From positions 1 to 12,938 of the forward strand of contig CAYYZY010000213.1 in the NCBI GenBank assembly GCA_964475955.1: a stretch of DNA of 12,938 nt, in the 5' to 3' direction. Positions 1 to 6,880 of this stretch are shown here, one piece after another; position 1 is the first letter of the stretch, and each line of letters begins with the position of its first letter. The notes beneath the pieces are model-generated. The model searched no databases, was not told where the DNA came from, and saw nothing but the letters and a program-made list of their open reading frames with translations. This stretch comes from DATKZH01 sp964475955 (lineage in GTDB: Bacteria; Planctomycetota; Planctomycetia; Pirellulales; Thermoguttaceae). Position numbers and translations under genes: made by a program.

Positions 1-20
1 CATTCGTGCTCGGTCGTCAT
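1..20 (-). CDS. Probable first codons of a gene running off the left edge
   Basis: On the minus strand an ATG at 20-18 opens a frame reading MTTEHE before the window ends. A GGAG Shine-Dalgarno sequence (complement of 26-29) lies 5 nt upstream, which is good spacing. The gene would follow the haem-propeller gene in the same direction after about 95 nt. An inverted repeat of 7 bp (22-28 with 51-57) covers the ribosome-binding site and could fold in the leader. Six codons are too few to suggest a function. The call rests only on start codon, ribosome-binding site and orientation. Confidence 0.4.
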
Positions 21-84
21 TGGGACTCCGGTTCGTTTGGGACGGGTCGCGAGTCCCCGGGCGAGGTCGAGCCCCACGTCGGGG

Positions 85-109
85 CGTTCCCAGGCGGAGC
101 CGGGGAACG
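85..109. repeat. Dispersed-type palindrome CGTTCCC…GGGAACG
   Basis: Arms CGTTCCC (85-91) and GGGAACG (103-109) enclose a second pair GGC (93-95) and GCC (99-101). The result is a 10-pair hairpin with one mismatch and a three-base loop. A second small hairpin, GCCCC (71-75) with GGGGC (81-85), abuts it. From memory, near-identical palindromes built on CGTTCCCAGGC are dispersed between genes in many planctomycete and cyanobacterial genomes. Here it starts just past the stop codon of the haem-propeller gene. It has no T-tract on either side, so it fits a REP-like element or transcript-end stabiliser better than a classical terminator. Confidence 0.6.
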
Positions 110-115
110 AGACAA

Positions 116-1684
116 CTACGGGACGCCTGCACCCTCCATTCCGCGCGCGGCCTCGGGCATGGTCGCGCCGGGAGCGCCCGGCGCACGGATCGTGCGGGCC
201 AGCGCGTGGGGCGTCGCCGGAGCGGGCGCGGGGCGCAGCTCGGGCACGTTGTACGTCTTCAGCAGCCGGTCGTAGTAAGTCGGGTCCTTCTGCGGAAGCA
301 GCACGGGCTTGTGCGCGCGGCCCGTCTCGTCGATGTAGCTGAAGTAAACCCGGGCGAAGGTCCCGTCGCGCCGCTTGCTGGCAAACGCGATCCAGCGGCT
401 GTTCCGCGACCAGCAGTGCCACGATTCCGAGCGCGGGCTGTTGCAGTCGAGCCGGCGATACTCGCCCGTCTCGAGGTCGAGCAGGTAGAGGTCGCTCGAC
501 GGCTGGTAGGGCGGGAAAGCCCCGTATTCGGACATGCAGAACAACAGCCACCGGCCGTTGGGCGAAACCCTCGGCTCGGTGATGCTCATGCCCGTCTCCT
601 CGGACGAAAGCACCATCTCCACCTTGCCCCAGGTTCCCGACTCGGGGTCGTAGGCGATGCGCATCAGGTCGTAGCGGATTTCCCGGTACTCGTCGAACGG
701 CCGCGGATCGGTGCTGACGAAGTAAAGCCGCCGGCCGTCGGGCGACCAATTGGGGAACGTTTCGAGGCGTTCGGGCCGCGAGATCTTGGGGGAGGTGGTC
801 ACGGTGTTCGACTCGACGTGGTAGAGGGCCAGGTCCGACTCGCGGTCGAACACGTCGCGCGTCTCGCCCACGGCGTGGAAGAACTGGGAGATGCGGTTGG
901 CCGAAAACGCCGCCACCCGCCCGTTCGGATGCCACGCCGTGTACGCCGCCCGGGCTTTCGGAATCCGCCCGCGCCCGTGTTCGGGGCCGGCCACGACGGC
1001 GCGGGTGTCGATCTTCGTCACCTCGCCCCGGTGGGCGAGGATCATGCCGCTGCAATGGGGCGCGTCGTCGGCGCCGCGGGCATGAAGGATCATCCGGTCG
1101 GGATGGTTGGGTGCGAACGAATGGCAGTTTATGCACCCACCCTTGAACGAGTAGTTGCTCGCGACGACCGATTCCTCGTAGGTGCGCACGTCGCGCTGGT
1201 AGATGTTGACGTTCTCGCGGATGATGTGGACGGGCCGGATCAGCCGATACACGAGGTAGGGGTCGATCTCGGCGTCGGCCACGGTGTTTCCGATCGGCGC
1301 AAACCGCGTCCACCGCCCCCGGTCGTCGCGGACGCCGACCTCGAACTCGAGCACACGGCCCCGGGCGTCGTCGAGCAGTCGCCGCCACGGCGCGCGAGGA
1401 ATCACGATGCGCGGGGTCCGGCTCACCAGCTCGAACGGCTCGCCCCGGGCGGGACGGAGCCGGACCGCGTAGAGCGTGCCCGGCTCGTCGATCACGAAGT
1501 TGAGCGGGGCGACGTTGGGAGGAATGACCACCCCGCGGTAGTCGGGCCGGATGCGCGGAGGGCGATCCACCGCGGCCGCCGCGGGCCAGTCGACCGCCCC
1601 GCCGCGCCGGATCGCCCAGAGGCTGGTTCCGGCGATCGCGAGGAGGATCACGGGCACGATCCAGCGGAGAGCGCGTCGGTTCAT
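116..1684 (-). CDS. Membrane-anchored monohaem cytochrome with PD40/TolB-like beta-propeller
   Basis: The protein has 522 residues. Residues 8-25 form one hydrophobic N-terminal anchor, so the rest is probably outside the cytoplasmic membrane. Residues 50-135 look like a beta-sandwich. A single covalent haem c site, CINCH, is at 184-188 (bases 1121-1135). Four propeller blades of the PD40 type follow, with W/V-x-P-N/D-G-R signatures near 250-256, 312-318, 372-378 and a degenerate one at 424-430. The tail after 482 is Pro/Ala-rich and low in complexity. The ATG overlaps the stop of the DUF6057-like gene (ATGA), indicating translational coupling. I recall similar haem/PD40 proteins beside DUF6057 genes in Bacteroidetes. 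An electron-transfer or redox-sensing role is inferred; the partner is unknown. Domain assignment is firm, function is not. Confidence 0.85.
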   Translation of the reverse strand: MNRRALRWIVPVILLAIAGTSLWAIRRGGAVDWPAAAAVDRPPRIRPDYRGVVIPPNVAPLNFVIDEPGTLYAVRLRPARGEPFELVSRTPRIVIPRAPWRRLLDDARGRVLEFEVGVRDDRGRWTRFAPIGNTVADAEIDPYLVYRLIRPVHIIRENVNIYQRDVRTYEESVVASNYSFKGGCINCHSFAPNHPDRMILHARGADDAPHCSGMILAHRGEVTKIDTRAVVAGPEHGRGRIPKARAAYTAWHPNGRVAAFSANRISQFFHAVGETRDVFDRESDLALYHVESNTVTTSPKISRPERLETFPNWSPDGRRLYFVSTDPRPFDEYREIRYDLMRIAYDPESGTWGKVEMVLSSEETGMSITEPRVSPNGRWLLFCMSEYGAFPPYQPSSDLYLLDLETGEYRRLDCNSPRSESWHCWSRNSRWIAFASKRRDGTFARVYFSYIDETGRAHKPVLLPQKDPTYYDRLLKTYNVPELRPAPAPATPHALARTIRAPGAPGATMPEAARGMEGAGVP

Positions 1685-3669
1685 CGTGACGGTTCCGAAG
1701 GTTCGGTTGGCGGGCGGTTGATGGCGAACACGCAGTAGAGGAAATAGGTGTCGCGGAACTCGGGCTCGAGGGCGGCGAACGCCGCGGAGGTTTCCCCGCG
1801 CCACTGTTGCTCGATCCGCACGAATTGTTCGAGGCGTTCCCAGGTATCCGGACCGATCCGGCGTACGAGGTGTTCGCGGCCCTGAAGGCCGCCGGTGGCG
1901 AAGTGAACGGCCAACCCCTCCTCGCAATGGCGCGGCAGGGGCGTGTCGCCGAGGTCGCCAAGGCGGTGCACGTTCGCGGCCAGCTTGTCGAGCTGCCGGG
2001 TCAGCAGATAGTGGGCCAACAGGTATTCGATCGCCATCCGGTTGCGCGGGTTCCTGTCGAGAAGGCTGAGCAGCATGGTTTCGAGGCGGTGCACGGCGTC
2101 GATCGCGTCGCGCGAGACCATCAACTCGCGGCGCGAGGCGACCGCCGGCACGTCCGACAGGGCCGGGTCGGCGTCGAGCCGCCGGCGGCAGTCGCGCGCC
2201 CAGCGGCGGTACAGCAGGCTCCGCTCCAGTACCGCCAGGAACCTCCGGGCGGCCTCCGGCTCGCCCTTCAGCACGTGAAGGTACACCAGGCGCTTGAGGA
2301 TTTCGGGCCGCTTGCCGAAGATCTCCAGCGCTTCGTACGCCATGTGCTGCGATTCGTTGACCCGACCGAGGTCGAACAGCACGTCGCTCGCCTGCCGCGG
2401 CGTCCACTGCGCCATCATCGTGGCGCTCTGGTAGACGAACGCCAACGACGGCACCTTGCTTGCCTGGGGATAGGCGAACATCCGGTCCAGCAGCTCGCCG
2501 CGAAAGTAGAGCGCCCGGTTGACTTCCGCCATCACCCTTGGGTCCAGCACGCGGGGGTCCGAAGGCGGAAGGCGCTCGGCGTAGGCCAGCACGTCGTCCC
2601 ACCGCTCTTGCTCGACGGCCCAGTCCATCTCCAAGAGGCACTTCTTGGGGAAGTCGGACGCGACCCAGTCGGCCGCAAGTGCCAGCGCCCCCAAGGCCGC
2701 CGCCCGAACTGCCAGCCCACGCCACGATACGCGGGGACCCGGCGTGCAAGTCCCCCCGGGCCCCGTTTGCACTTCGGGCGGGGTCTCGGATTCCACGCGG
2801 GGCCGGCCGGCGGCGTACCGGCGCCACGCGAGAACGACGGCGAGCGTGGGGAAGAACGCCACGAGAAGGCTTCGGATCGTCGTGCCGAACGGCACCGACG
2901 ACGGCATCGCCAGCCAGATCCCGTCGGTGTCGAGCATCAGCTCTCCGTAGGCCTGTCGCACGTTCAGACCGAACATCCACGTGCCCGCGAAAAAGGGAAT
3001 CACCGCGGCGCATAGCAGATAGGACGCCGCCAGCGCGGGATTCCGGTTGCGTCCCAGCTCAAACAGGGCGCACAGGCACGCGAAGACGACGTACAGTGCG
3101 CCGATCAGGTAGTACACCAACGCCGAGGTGACCGCAAACGCCGCGAGCCGCAGCATGAAGTGCCGACCGGCCGTGCGCGAGTACACACCGGCAAGCACGA
3201 GGGCCACAAGCAGGCCCACGCAGAGCCGAACGGGATGGATGTACTGCCCGAGCAACGTGAGGATCAGCACGGCGGGGATCAGGAAGAGGACCTTCCCGCC
3301 CTCGCCTTCCAGGGCCGCGATGAAGTGGCGCGTCGCCAGACAAACCAGCGCCGCCAGCAACGTGATCACCAGCGCGCCCAACCAGCCAAAGGTCATCAGC
3401 GGCGACAGGAAGGCCGACGCGTAGTCGACCGGGCCCCCGGGGCGATCCAGGAAGCCGGCCACGTAGTAGGCGTCGAACAGAAAGACGCGCGGATCCTGAT
3501 GATAGAACACCTCCGGCCCGATGCGCACGAGCACGTAGGCGTAGAATAGGGCGAACAGCCCGACGACGTAGATCGCAAGCAGGAGGCGCCGCCCGCGGGG
3601 AGCTTGGGCGGCGCGCGGTTCCTCGCCCCGTCGGGGTTCGCCTTGCCGGGCCGGGTGGCCACGGGTCAT
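1681..3669 (-). CDS. DUF6057-like polytopic membrane protein with helical C-terminal tail
   Basis: The protein has 662 residues. After a basic N-terminus, about eight hydrophobic segments lie near 28-50, 91-113, 127-145, 147-163, 172-200, 211-235, 263-283 and 316-335. Residues 340-662 are soluble and helical with TPR-like character (for example 437-485 and 540-570). The layout matches my memory of DUF6057, a family of unknown function. The start ATG has GGAG 7 nt upstream. The stop overlaps the ATG of the haem-propeller gene, so the two products are probably made together and may form one complex. The linker at about 288-314 is Gly/Pro-rich and coincides with an inverted repeat in the DNA. 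The manC gene lies 58 nt upstream on the same strand. No catalytic motif is evident, and the exact topology is a guess. Confidence 0.8.
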   Translation of the reverse strand: MTRGHPARQGEPRRGEEPRAAQAPRGRRLLLAIYVVGLFALFYAYVLVRIGPEVFYHQDPRVFLFDAYYVAGFLDRPGGPVDYASAFLSPLMTFGWLGALVITLLAALVCLATRHFIAALEGEGGKVLFLIPAVLILTLLGQYIHPVRLCVGLLVALVLAGVYSRTAGRHFMLRLAAFAVTSALVYYLIGALYVVFACLCALFELGRNRNPALAASYLLCAAVIPFFAGTWMFGLNVRQAYGELMLDTDGIWLAMPSSVPFGTTIRSLLVAFFPTLAVVLAWRRYAAGRPRVESETPPEVQTGPGGTCTPGPRVSWRGLAVRAAALGALALAADWVASDFPKKCLLEMDWAVEQERWDDVLAYAERLPPSDPRVLDPRVMAEVNRALYFRGELLDRMFAYPQASKVPSLAFVYQSATMMAQWTPRQASDVLFDLGRVNESQHMAYEALEIFGKRPEILKRLVYLHVLKGEPEAARRFLAVLERSLLYRRWARDCRRRLDADPALSDVPAVASRRELMVSRDAIDAVHRLETMLLSLLDRNPRNRMAIEYLLAHYLLTRQLDKLAANVHRLGDLGDTPLPRHCEEGLAVHFATGGLQGREHLVRRIGPDTWERLEQFVRIEQQWRGETSAAFAALEPEFRDTYFLYCVFAINRPPTEPSEPSR
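2736..2785. repeat. Imperfect inverted repeat inside the DUF6057-like gene
   Basis: Outer arms GACCC (2736-2740) and GGGTC (2781-2785) and inner arms GTGCAA (2744-2749) and TTGCAC (2767-2772) are complementary. A C/G-only core lies between them. It encodes residues about 295-312, a Gly/Pro/Thr linker between predicted membrane segments 7 and 8. This may be a palindromic element that settled in frame in a tolerant linker, or chance in a GC-rich gene. Confidence 0.35.
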
Positions 3670-3727
3670 AACTGATCTCCGCGTGCGCTGGGTTCCGGTC
3701 GTCCGGGATCGCCCCGAGGAGCCACTC

Positions 3728-4852
3728 TTAGAGGTACTCCTCCCAGCCGCGTTCTTTCAGCGCCGCGATCAGCGCCCGGACCGACTCCTCGTTGGCCTTG
3801 TCGGCCACCAGCGTGGCGTCGGGCGTGACGACCACGATCAGGTCCCGCACGCCCGTCAAACCGACCACGTGATCCGCCTCGTGGCAGCGGACGATCGTGC
3901 CCGTCGTGTCGTGGGCGATGCACCGGGCGGCGTCGAGCACGTTGCCGTGTTCGTCGGGCTCTCGGAGCCGCTCCAGCGAGCGCCAGCCGCCGACGTCGTC
4001 CCAATCGAACGGCGCTTCGACGACCACCACCGGGAACGACGCGCCCGCCGCGTCGCCGGGCGACCGGCTCGCCGGCTCCATCACCGCGTAGTCGATCGAC
4101 TTGCCCTCGATCGCCGAGAACTCGCCCTGGAGCACCTCGGCGAAACGCTCGGTGCCGGCCTCCTCGCCGATCCGCTCCAGGTGGGCCCACATCTGCGGCT
4201 CGAAACGCCCAAGCGCCTCCAACACCGTCTTCGCCTTCCAGAGGAAGATCCCCGCGTTCCAGTAGAAGCGGCCCGTCTCGACGTACTGCCGGGCGACCTC
4301 CGCCTCGGGCTTCTCGCGGAACTGCTTCACGGCGTAAGCCGGCGGCGCCTCGTCGGCCGATGCGCCGAGGGCCTCGCCGCGCTCGATGTAGCCGTACGAC
4401 TCCGAGGGGAACGTCGGCCGGATGCCCAGCGTCACCAGCCGACGCGGGTCCGCTTCCACCAGCGACTCGCCCGATCGAATCGCCCGGTGCAGCGCCGCGT
4501 CGGGCGAGATCACGTGGTCGGCCGGCAGCACGAGCATGACGCCCTCGGGGTCTTCGCGGACCACCCGCAACGCGGCCAGCGCAATGCACGGGGCCGTGTT
4601 GCGAGGGCACGGTTCGCAGACCATCGACTCCGCCGGAAGCTGCGGGAGCTGCTCGTGGATCGGCCCGGCCAGCGCCTCGGTGGTCGCGATCAGCACGCGC
4701 TGGGGCGCGACGAGCTCGCCCAGCCGGTCGACGGTCGCCTGGATCATCGTCCGGTCGGTCTGAATCGTCAGCAACTGCTTGGGCCGCCGGCGCCGGCTCT
4801 CCGGCCAGAGCCGCGTACCCGACCCGCCCGCCATGATCGTTGCGTAGAGCAC
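3728..4852 (-). CDS. manC: Mannose-1-phosphate guanylyltransferase
   Basis: This 374-residue enzyme makes GDP-mannose from mannose-1-phosphate and GTP in the cytoplasm, the precursor for mannose, fucose and related sugars in surface glycans. The nucleotide-binding signature GGSGTRLWP is at 9-17, followed by PKQ at 24-26. Further family motifs are EPCPRNTAP (80-88), ADH (111-113), ESYGYIE (151-157), FREKP (178-182), YWNAGIFLW (197-205), SIDYAVME (252-259) and DWDDVGGW (283-290). It is the short form and lacks the C-terminal phosphomannose isomerase domain of bifunctional enzymes. The start is GTG at 4852, chosen because the AAGGAGAG ribosome-binding site is 8 nt upstream and MLYATIMAGG aligns with the family N-terminus. 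The gene lies 14 nt after the gap-truncated gene, so it is probably in the same transcript. Confidence 0.95.
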   Translation of the reverse strand: MLYATIMAGGSGTRLWPESRRRRPKQLLTIQTDRTMIQATVDRLGELVAPQRVLIATTEALAGPIHEQLPQLPAESMVCEPCPRNTAPCIALAALRVVREDPEGVMLVLPADHVISPDAALHRAIRSGESLVEADPRRLVTLGIRPTFPSESYGYIERGEALGASADEAPPAYAVKQFREKPEAEVARQYVETGRFYWNAGIFLWKAKTVLEALGRFEPQMWAHLERIGEEAGTERFAEVLQGEFSAIEGKSIDYAVMEPASRSPGDAAGASFPVVVVEAPFDWDDVGGWRSLERLREPDEHGNVLDAARCIAHDTTGTIVRCHEADHVVGLTGVRDLIVVVTPDATLVADKANEESVRALIAALKERGWEEYL

Positions 4853-4860
4853 GTTCGATT

Positions 4861-4868
4861 CTCTCCTT
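4861..4868 (-). promoter_or_regulatory. Ribosome-binding site fixing the GTG start of manC
   Basis: AAGGAGAG sits 8 nt before GTG at 4852. Its first two A's are the end of the preceding gene's TAA stop codon (4869-4867), so a ribosome finishing the upstream gene stops on the manC ribosome-binding site. This supports coupled translation and the non-ATG start. Confidence 0.75.
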
Positions 4869-4968
4869 AACGCGATTCCCGCTCGTCCTCCCCGATACGA
4901 AGCCCCTTCTTGCTCCGCTTCAATTCCTTCCAGACCTGCTTGATGCGGTTGTATGCCTCGATCGCCGA
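4867..4968 (-). CDS. 3' end of a small gene truncated by the assembly gap
   Basis: The minus-strand frame ending in TAA at 4869-4867 is open up to the gap and encodes 33 readable residues, SAIEAYNRIKQVWKELK… ending GEDERESR. The segment is charged, helix-forming and basic, with an acidic end. On the far side of the gap, in the same direction, are a promoter and a GGAGGA ribosome-binding site at the gap edge. The start codon therefore probably lies in the missing sequence. If the 100 N's are near true size, the protein would be about 60-70 residues; 100 N is usually a placeholder, so the length is unknown. I do not recognise the family. Its product would be co-expressed with manC. Confidence 0.55.
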   Translation of the reverse strand, partial: SAIEAYNRIKQVWKELKRSKKGLRIGEDERESR

Positions 4969-5068
4969 NNNNNNNNNNNNNNNNNNNNNNNNNNNNNNNN
5001 NNNNNNNNNNNNNNNNNNNNNNNNNNNNNNNNNNNNNNNNNNNNNNNNNNNNNNNNNNNNNNNNNNNN
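4969..5068. other. Assembly gap (100 N)
   Basis: Exactly one hundred undetermined bases, the usual placeholder for a scaffold join of unknown length. It hides the 5' part of the gene before manC. Order across the join is supported because a minus-strand promoter and ribosome-binding site on the right face an open minus-strand frame on the left. Confidence 0.95.
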
Positions 5069-5075
5069 TCCTCCC
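5069..5075 (-). promoter_or_regulatory. Shine-Dalgarno sequence at the gap edge
   Basis: The minus strand reads GGGAGGA immediately before the N's. This is an excellent ribosome-binding site with its start codon presumably within the gap. An alternative in-frame ATG at 5088 (MRARRE…) has no such site. Confidence 0.5.
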
Positions 5076-5101
5076 GCCGGGCCCGCATGACCGTGTGACC
5101 C

Positions 5102-5130
5102 ATTATAGGCGCACAGTGGCCGGTCGTCAG
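5102..5130 (-). promoter_or_regulatory. Sigma-70-type promoter for the gap gene, manC and probably downstream genes
   Basis: On the minus strand CTGACG (-35, 4 of 6 to TTGACA; complement of 5125-5130) is followed by a 17-bp spacer and a perfect TATAAT (complement of 5102-5107). The leader to the GGAGGA site would be about 20-25 nt. Placement and spacing are ideal for the operon that begins in the gap. Confidence 0.6.
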
Positions 5131-5239
5131 GCAGGCGCGAGCATCCACCGGCCAACGCTTCGCTCTGCGCAGCCACGGACCGCCGTGAATCGAGCCGTTT
5201 CCGCCCCCGGAGCGCTTCGCCTCTCGCCACCGTCAAATG

Positions 5240-5288
5240 CTGACTCCTGCCCCCTGACGGCTGACTGCTGACTCCTGACGTCTGCTGC
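5240..5288 (+). repeat. Tandem heptad repeat CTGACNN
   Basis: Seven consecutive 7-bp units start at 5240, 5247, 5254, 5261, 5268, 5275 and 5282: CTGACTC, CTGCCCC, CTGACGG, CTGACTG, CTGACTC, CTGACGT and CTGCTGC. Five of the seven begin CTGAC and all begin CTG. The next in-phase position is the TATAAT box at 5289. It resembles the short tandem heptamer repeats (STRR) known from cyanobacteria, and I recall similar CTGAC-rich intergenic tracts in planctomycetes. Confidence 0.7.
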
Positions 5289-5294
5289 TATAAT
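5268..5294 (+). promoter_or_regulatory. Extended -10 promoter of the sugar isomerase gene
   Basis: A perfect TATAAT (5289-5294) is preceded by TGC (5286-5288), giving the extended -10 form TGNTATAAT. The best -35 candidate, CTGACT at 5268-5273, belongs to the heptad repeat and is only 15 bp away, shorter than optimal. Transcription would start near 5301, about 50 nt before the ATG at 5350. Confidence 0.55.
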
Positions 5295-5349
5295 GGCCGT
5301 CCAAGGCAACCACGCGCGTCCCGCAGCCACCATGAAAGGAGCTTATCCG

Positions 5350-6312
5350 ATGGCAGAGAGGCACACCTCGTTGAGTCGTCGCCGTTTCCTGGCCGCAGGG
5401 GCCGCTTCCGTGGCGGGGCCGGCCGCAGCCTGCGCCGCCGCGACCGGTGCCGAGGCGGAAGAAACCCCGGTGGTCCGCCCACCCGAGGGGAAGCGGATAC
5501 TCCTCTCGTGCAAGCTGGGCATGATCCCGCGCGAGGCCGACGGCAAGCCCCTGACGCTGGCCGACCGGCTCCGCCTGGCCGGCGAGGCAGGGTTCGACGG
5601 CGTCGATTTCGACCAGGCGGGCGAGCACACCCCGGAAGAAGCCCGCGACGCCGTGCACCGGTCGCGCGTCTTCGTCCACAACGCCATCAACCACGCCCAC
5701 TGGAAAATGCGACTGACCAGCGCCGACGCCGAAGAGCGAGCCCGGGGCCGGGCAAACATCGAGCATTGCACGCGCGTCTCGCACGCGGCCGGGGGATGCG
5801 GCGTGCTGATCGTGGTGGGCAAGGCCGGGGACGGTCCCACCGACGTCGTCGAGCGGCGCTGCCAAGAAGAGATCGAGAAGCTGATCCCGCTGACCGCGGC
5901 GCTGGGCCAGCCGATCCTGATCGAGAATGTCTGGAACCAGATGTTCTACGACCACGACGCACCGCCCGAGCAAACCGCCGACGGCTTCATCCGGTTCGTC
6001 GACGCCTTCCAGAGCCCCTGGGTGGGGATGTACTACGACATCGGCAACCACTGGAAATACGGCCAGCCCGGCGACTGGATCCGCGCCTTCGGGCGCCGCT
6101 GCGTGAAGCTCGACGTGAAGGGCTTCAGCCGCGCCGACGACCAGTTCACCGACATCGGCGAGGGCGACCTCCCGTGGGACCAGGTCCGCGAAGCGCTGGC
6201 CGATATCGGCTTCGCCGGCTGGGCCACCGCCGAAGTCCGCGGCGGCGACCTCGAACGCCTCACCCTCATCCGCCGGCAGATGGAGAAGGCCCTCGGCGCC
6301 GCGTCAGGATAG
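5350..6312 (+). CDS. Tat-exported sugar phosphate isomerase/epimerase-like TIM-barrel protein
   Basis: The protein has 320 residues. The N-terminus has a twin-arginine signal (SRRRFLAAG, 9-17), an Ala-rich hydrophobic stretch and a likely cleavage region near 33-38, so the folded enzyme probably acts in the periplasm. The rest is a xylose-isomerase-like TIM barrel. Candidate metal or substrate ligands are H115/H117, E192 (ILIENVWN), D230 and H234 (YYDIGNHWKYG), D255 and E295 (TAEVRGG). Members of this family interconvert keto and aldo sugars or their epimers; the substrate cannot be read here. The start is the ATG at 5350 because AAAGGAG lies 8 nt upstream and the Tat motif follows. An in-frame ATG at 5293 overlaps the promoter and was rejected. 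A solute symporter lies 568 nt downstream in the same direction. Confidence 0.88.
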   Translation: MAERHTSLSRRRFLAAGAASVAGPAAACAAATGAEAEETPVVRPPEGKRILLSCKLGMIPREADGKPLTLADRLRLAGEAGFDGVDFDQAGEHTPEEARDAVHRSRVFVHNAINHAHWKMRLTSADAEERARGRANIEHCTRVSHAAGGCGVLIVVGKAGDGPTDVVERRCQEEIEKLIPLTAALGQPILIENVWNQMFYDHDAPPEQTADGFIRFVDAFQSPWVGMYYDIGNHWKYGQPGDWIRAFGRRCVKLDVKGFSRADDQFTDIGEGDLPWDQVREALADIGFAGWATAEVRGGDLERLTLIRRQMEKALGAASG

Positions 6313-6353
6313 GCTGCTCACGGTTCAGCCAGGTTATTCTGGGGCAAAGTACC

Positions 6354-6803
6354 TTAGCTCCCGGCATCGCCGCCCGGATAGACGTGGGTGAGCCAGATGG
6401 TCGCGCAATCGTCGCACCGATAGCGGAGCATTCCGCCGCGCATGAATTCGGCGCTCGGCCAGTCGACGCGGACCCGTCGTCCGCACTCGGGGCAGTGGGC
6501 GAAGCGGAATCCGAGCGCGAGGATTCCCAGCGCCAACGGAAGTGTGACCGCCAGCACGATCCCGCAACCCACCGGCGACCGAAACCCGAGCCCGGCGACC
6601 AGAAGACCGACCCAGACTGGAACCGACGACACGGCCGCGGTCGCGAACAGCCGGATTCCGAATCGGCGGTCGTCTCGTTCGACGTATTCCGCGAGCGTAG
6701 CCTCCCGGCTCAGCGAGCACGCGTCGGGTCCGTCGTTCCCTGCGGGCGGCGCCGGCCGAAGCAGGCGTTCGGCTTCCTCTCCGGCCCGGGCCCTGTCGGC
6801 CAC
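6354..6803 (-). CDS. Small membrane protein with C-terminal zinc-ribbon Cys pattern
   Basis: The protein has 149 residues. An acidic, charged N-terminal region (1-48) precedes two hydrophobic segments (about 50-73 and 77-99). A CPEC (104-107) and CDDC (130-133) pair, 22 residues apart, follows and fits a four-Cys zinc ribbon on the cytoplasmic or periplasmic face. I recognise no family. It converges with the isomerase gene, with 41 nt between the two stops, and diverges from the symporter gene. The GTG start at 6803 has no clear ribosome-binding site, so the true start could lie further in. The two Cys pairs and the hydrophobic pattern make it more convincing than overlapping frames. Confidence 0.6.
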   Translation of the reverse strand: MADRARAGEEAERLLRPAPPAGNDGPDACSLSREATLAEYVERDDRRFGIRLFATAAVSSVPVWVGLLVAGLGFRSPVGCGIVLAVTLPLALGILALGFRFAHCPECGRRVRVDWPSAEFMRGGMLRYRCDDCATIWLTHVYPGGDAGS

Positions 6804-6880
6804 GGGTGCGCGGCGATATGCTACAGCCTACCCGAAGCACCATTTGGCTGTCGATACCCTACCTGTTCGCGGAGTGCTCC

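Noticed and set aside
20..1738. Long plus-strand open frame opposite the haem-propeller gene
   Set aside because: Arg/Pro/Val/His-rich translation with no family motif, typical of the antisense of GC-rich genes. The minus-strand frame has CxxCH, propeller repeats and a coupled start.
1685..3013. Reading the haem-propeller gene as a 965-residue protein by extending its frame upstream
   Set aside because: The extra 443 residues are Arg/Gly/Pro-rich, overlap the DUF6057-like gene in another frame and lack domains. The ATGA overlap and the hydrophobic N-terminus at 1684 mark the real start.
5293..5349. Upstream ATG at 5293 as start of the sugar isomerase
   Set aside because: It overlaps the -10 box and puts 19 residues before the Tat signal. 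The ATG at 5350 has AAAGGAG at correct spacing.
6312..6342. Possible terminator between the convergent isomerase and zinc-ribbon genes
   Set aside because: Only GGCTG/CAGCC (5 bp) and CCAG/CTGG (4 bp) stems with no T-run; too weak to call.
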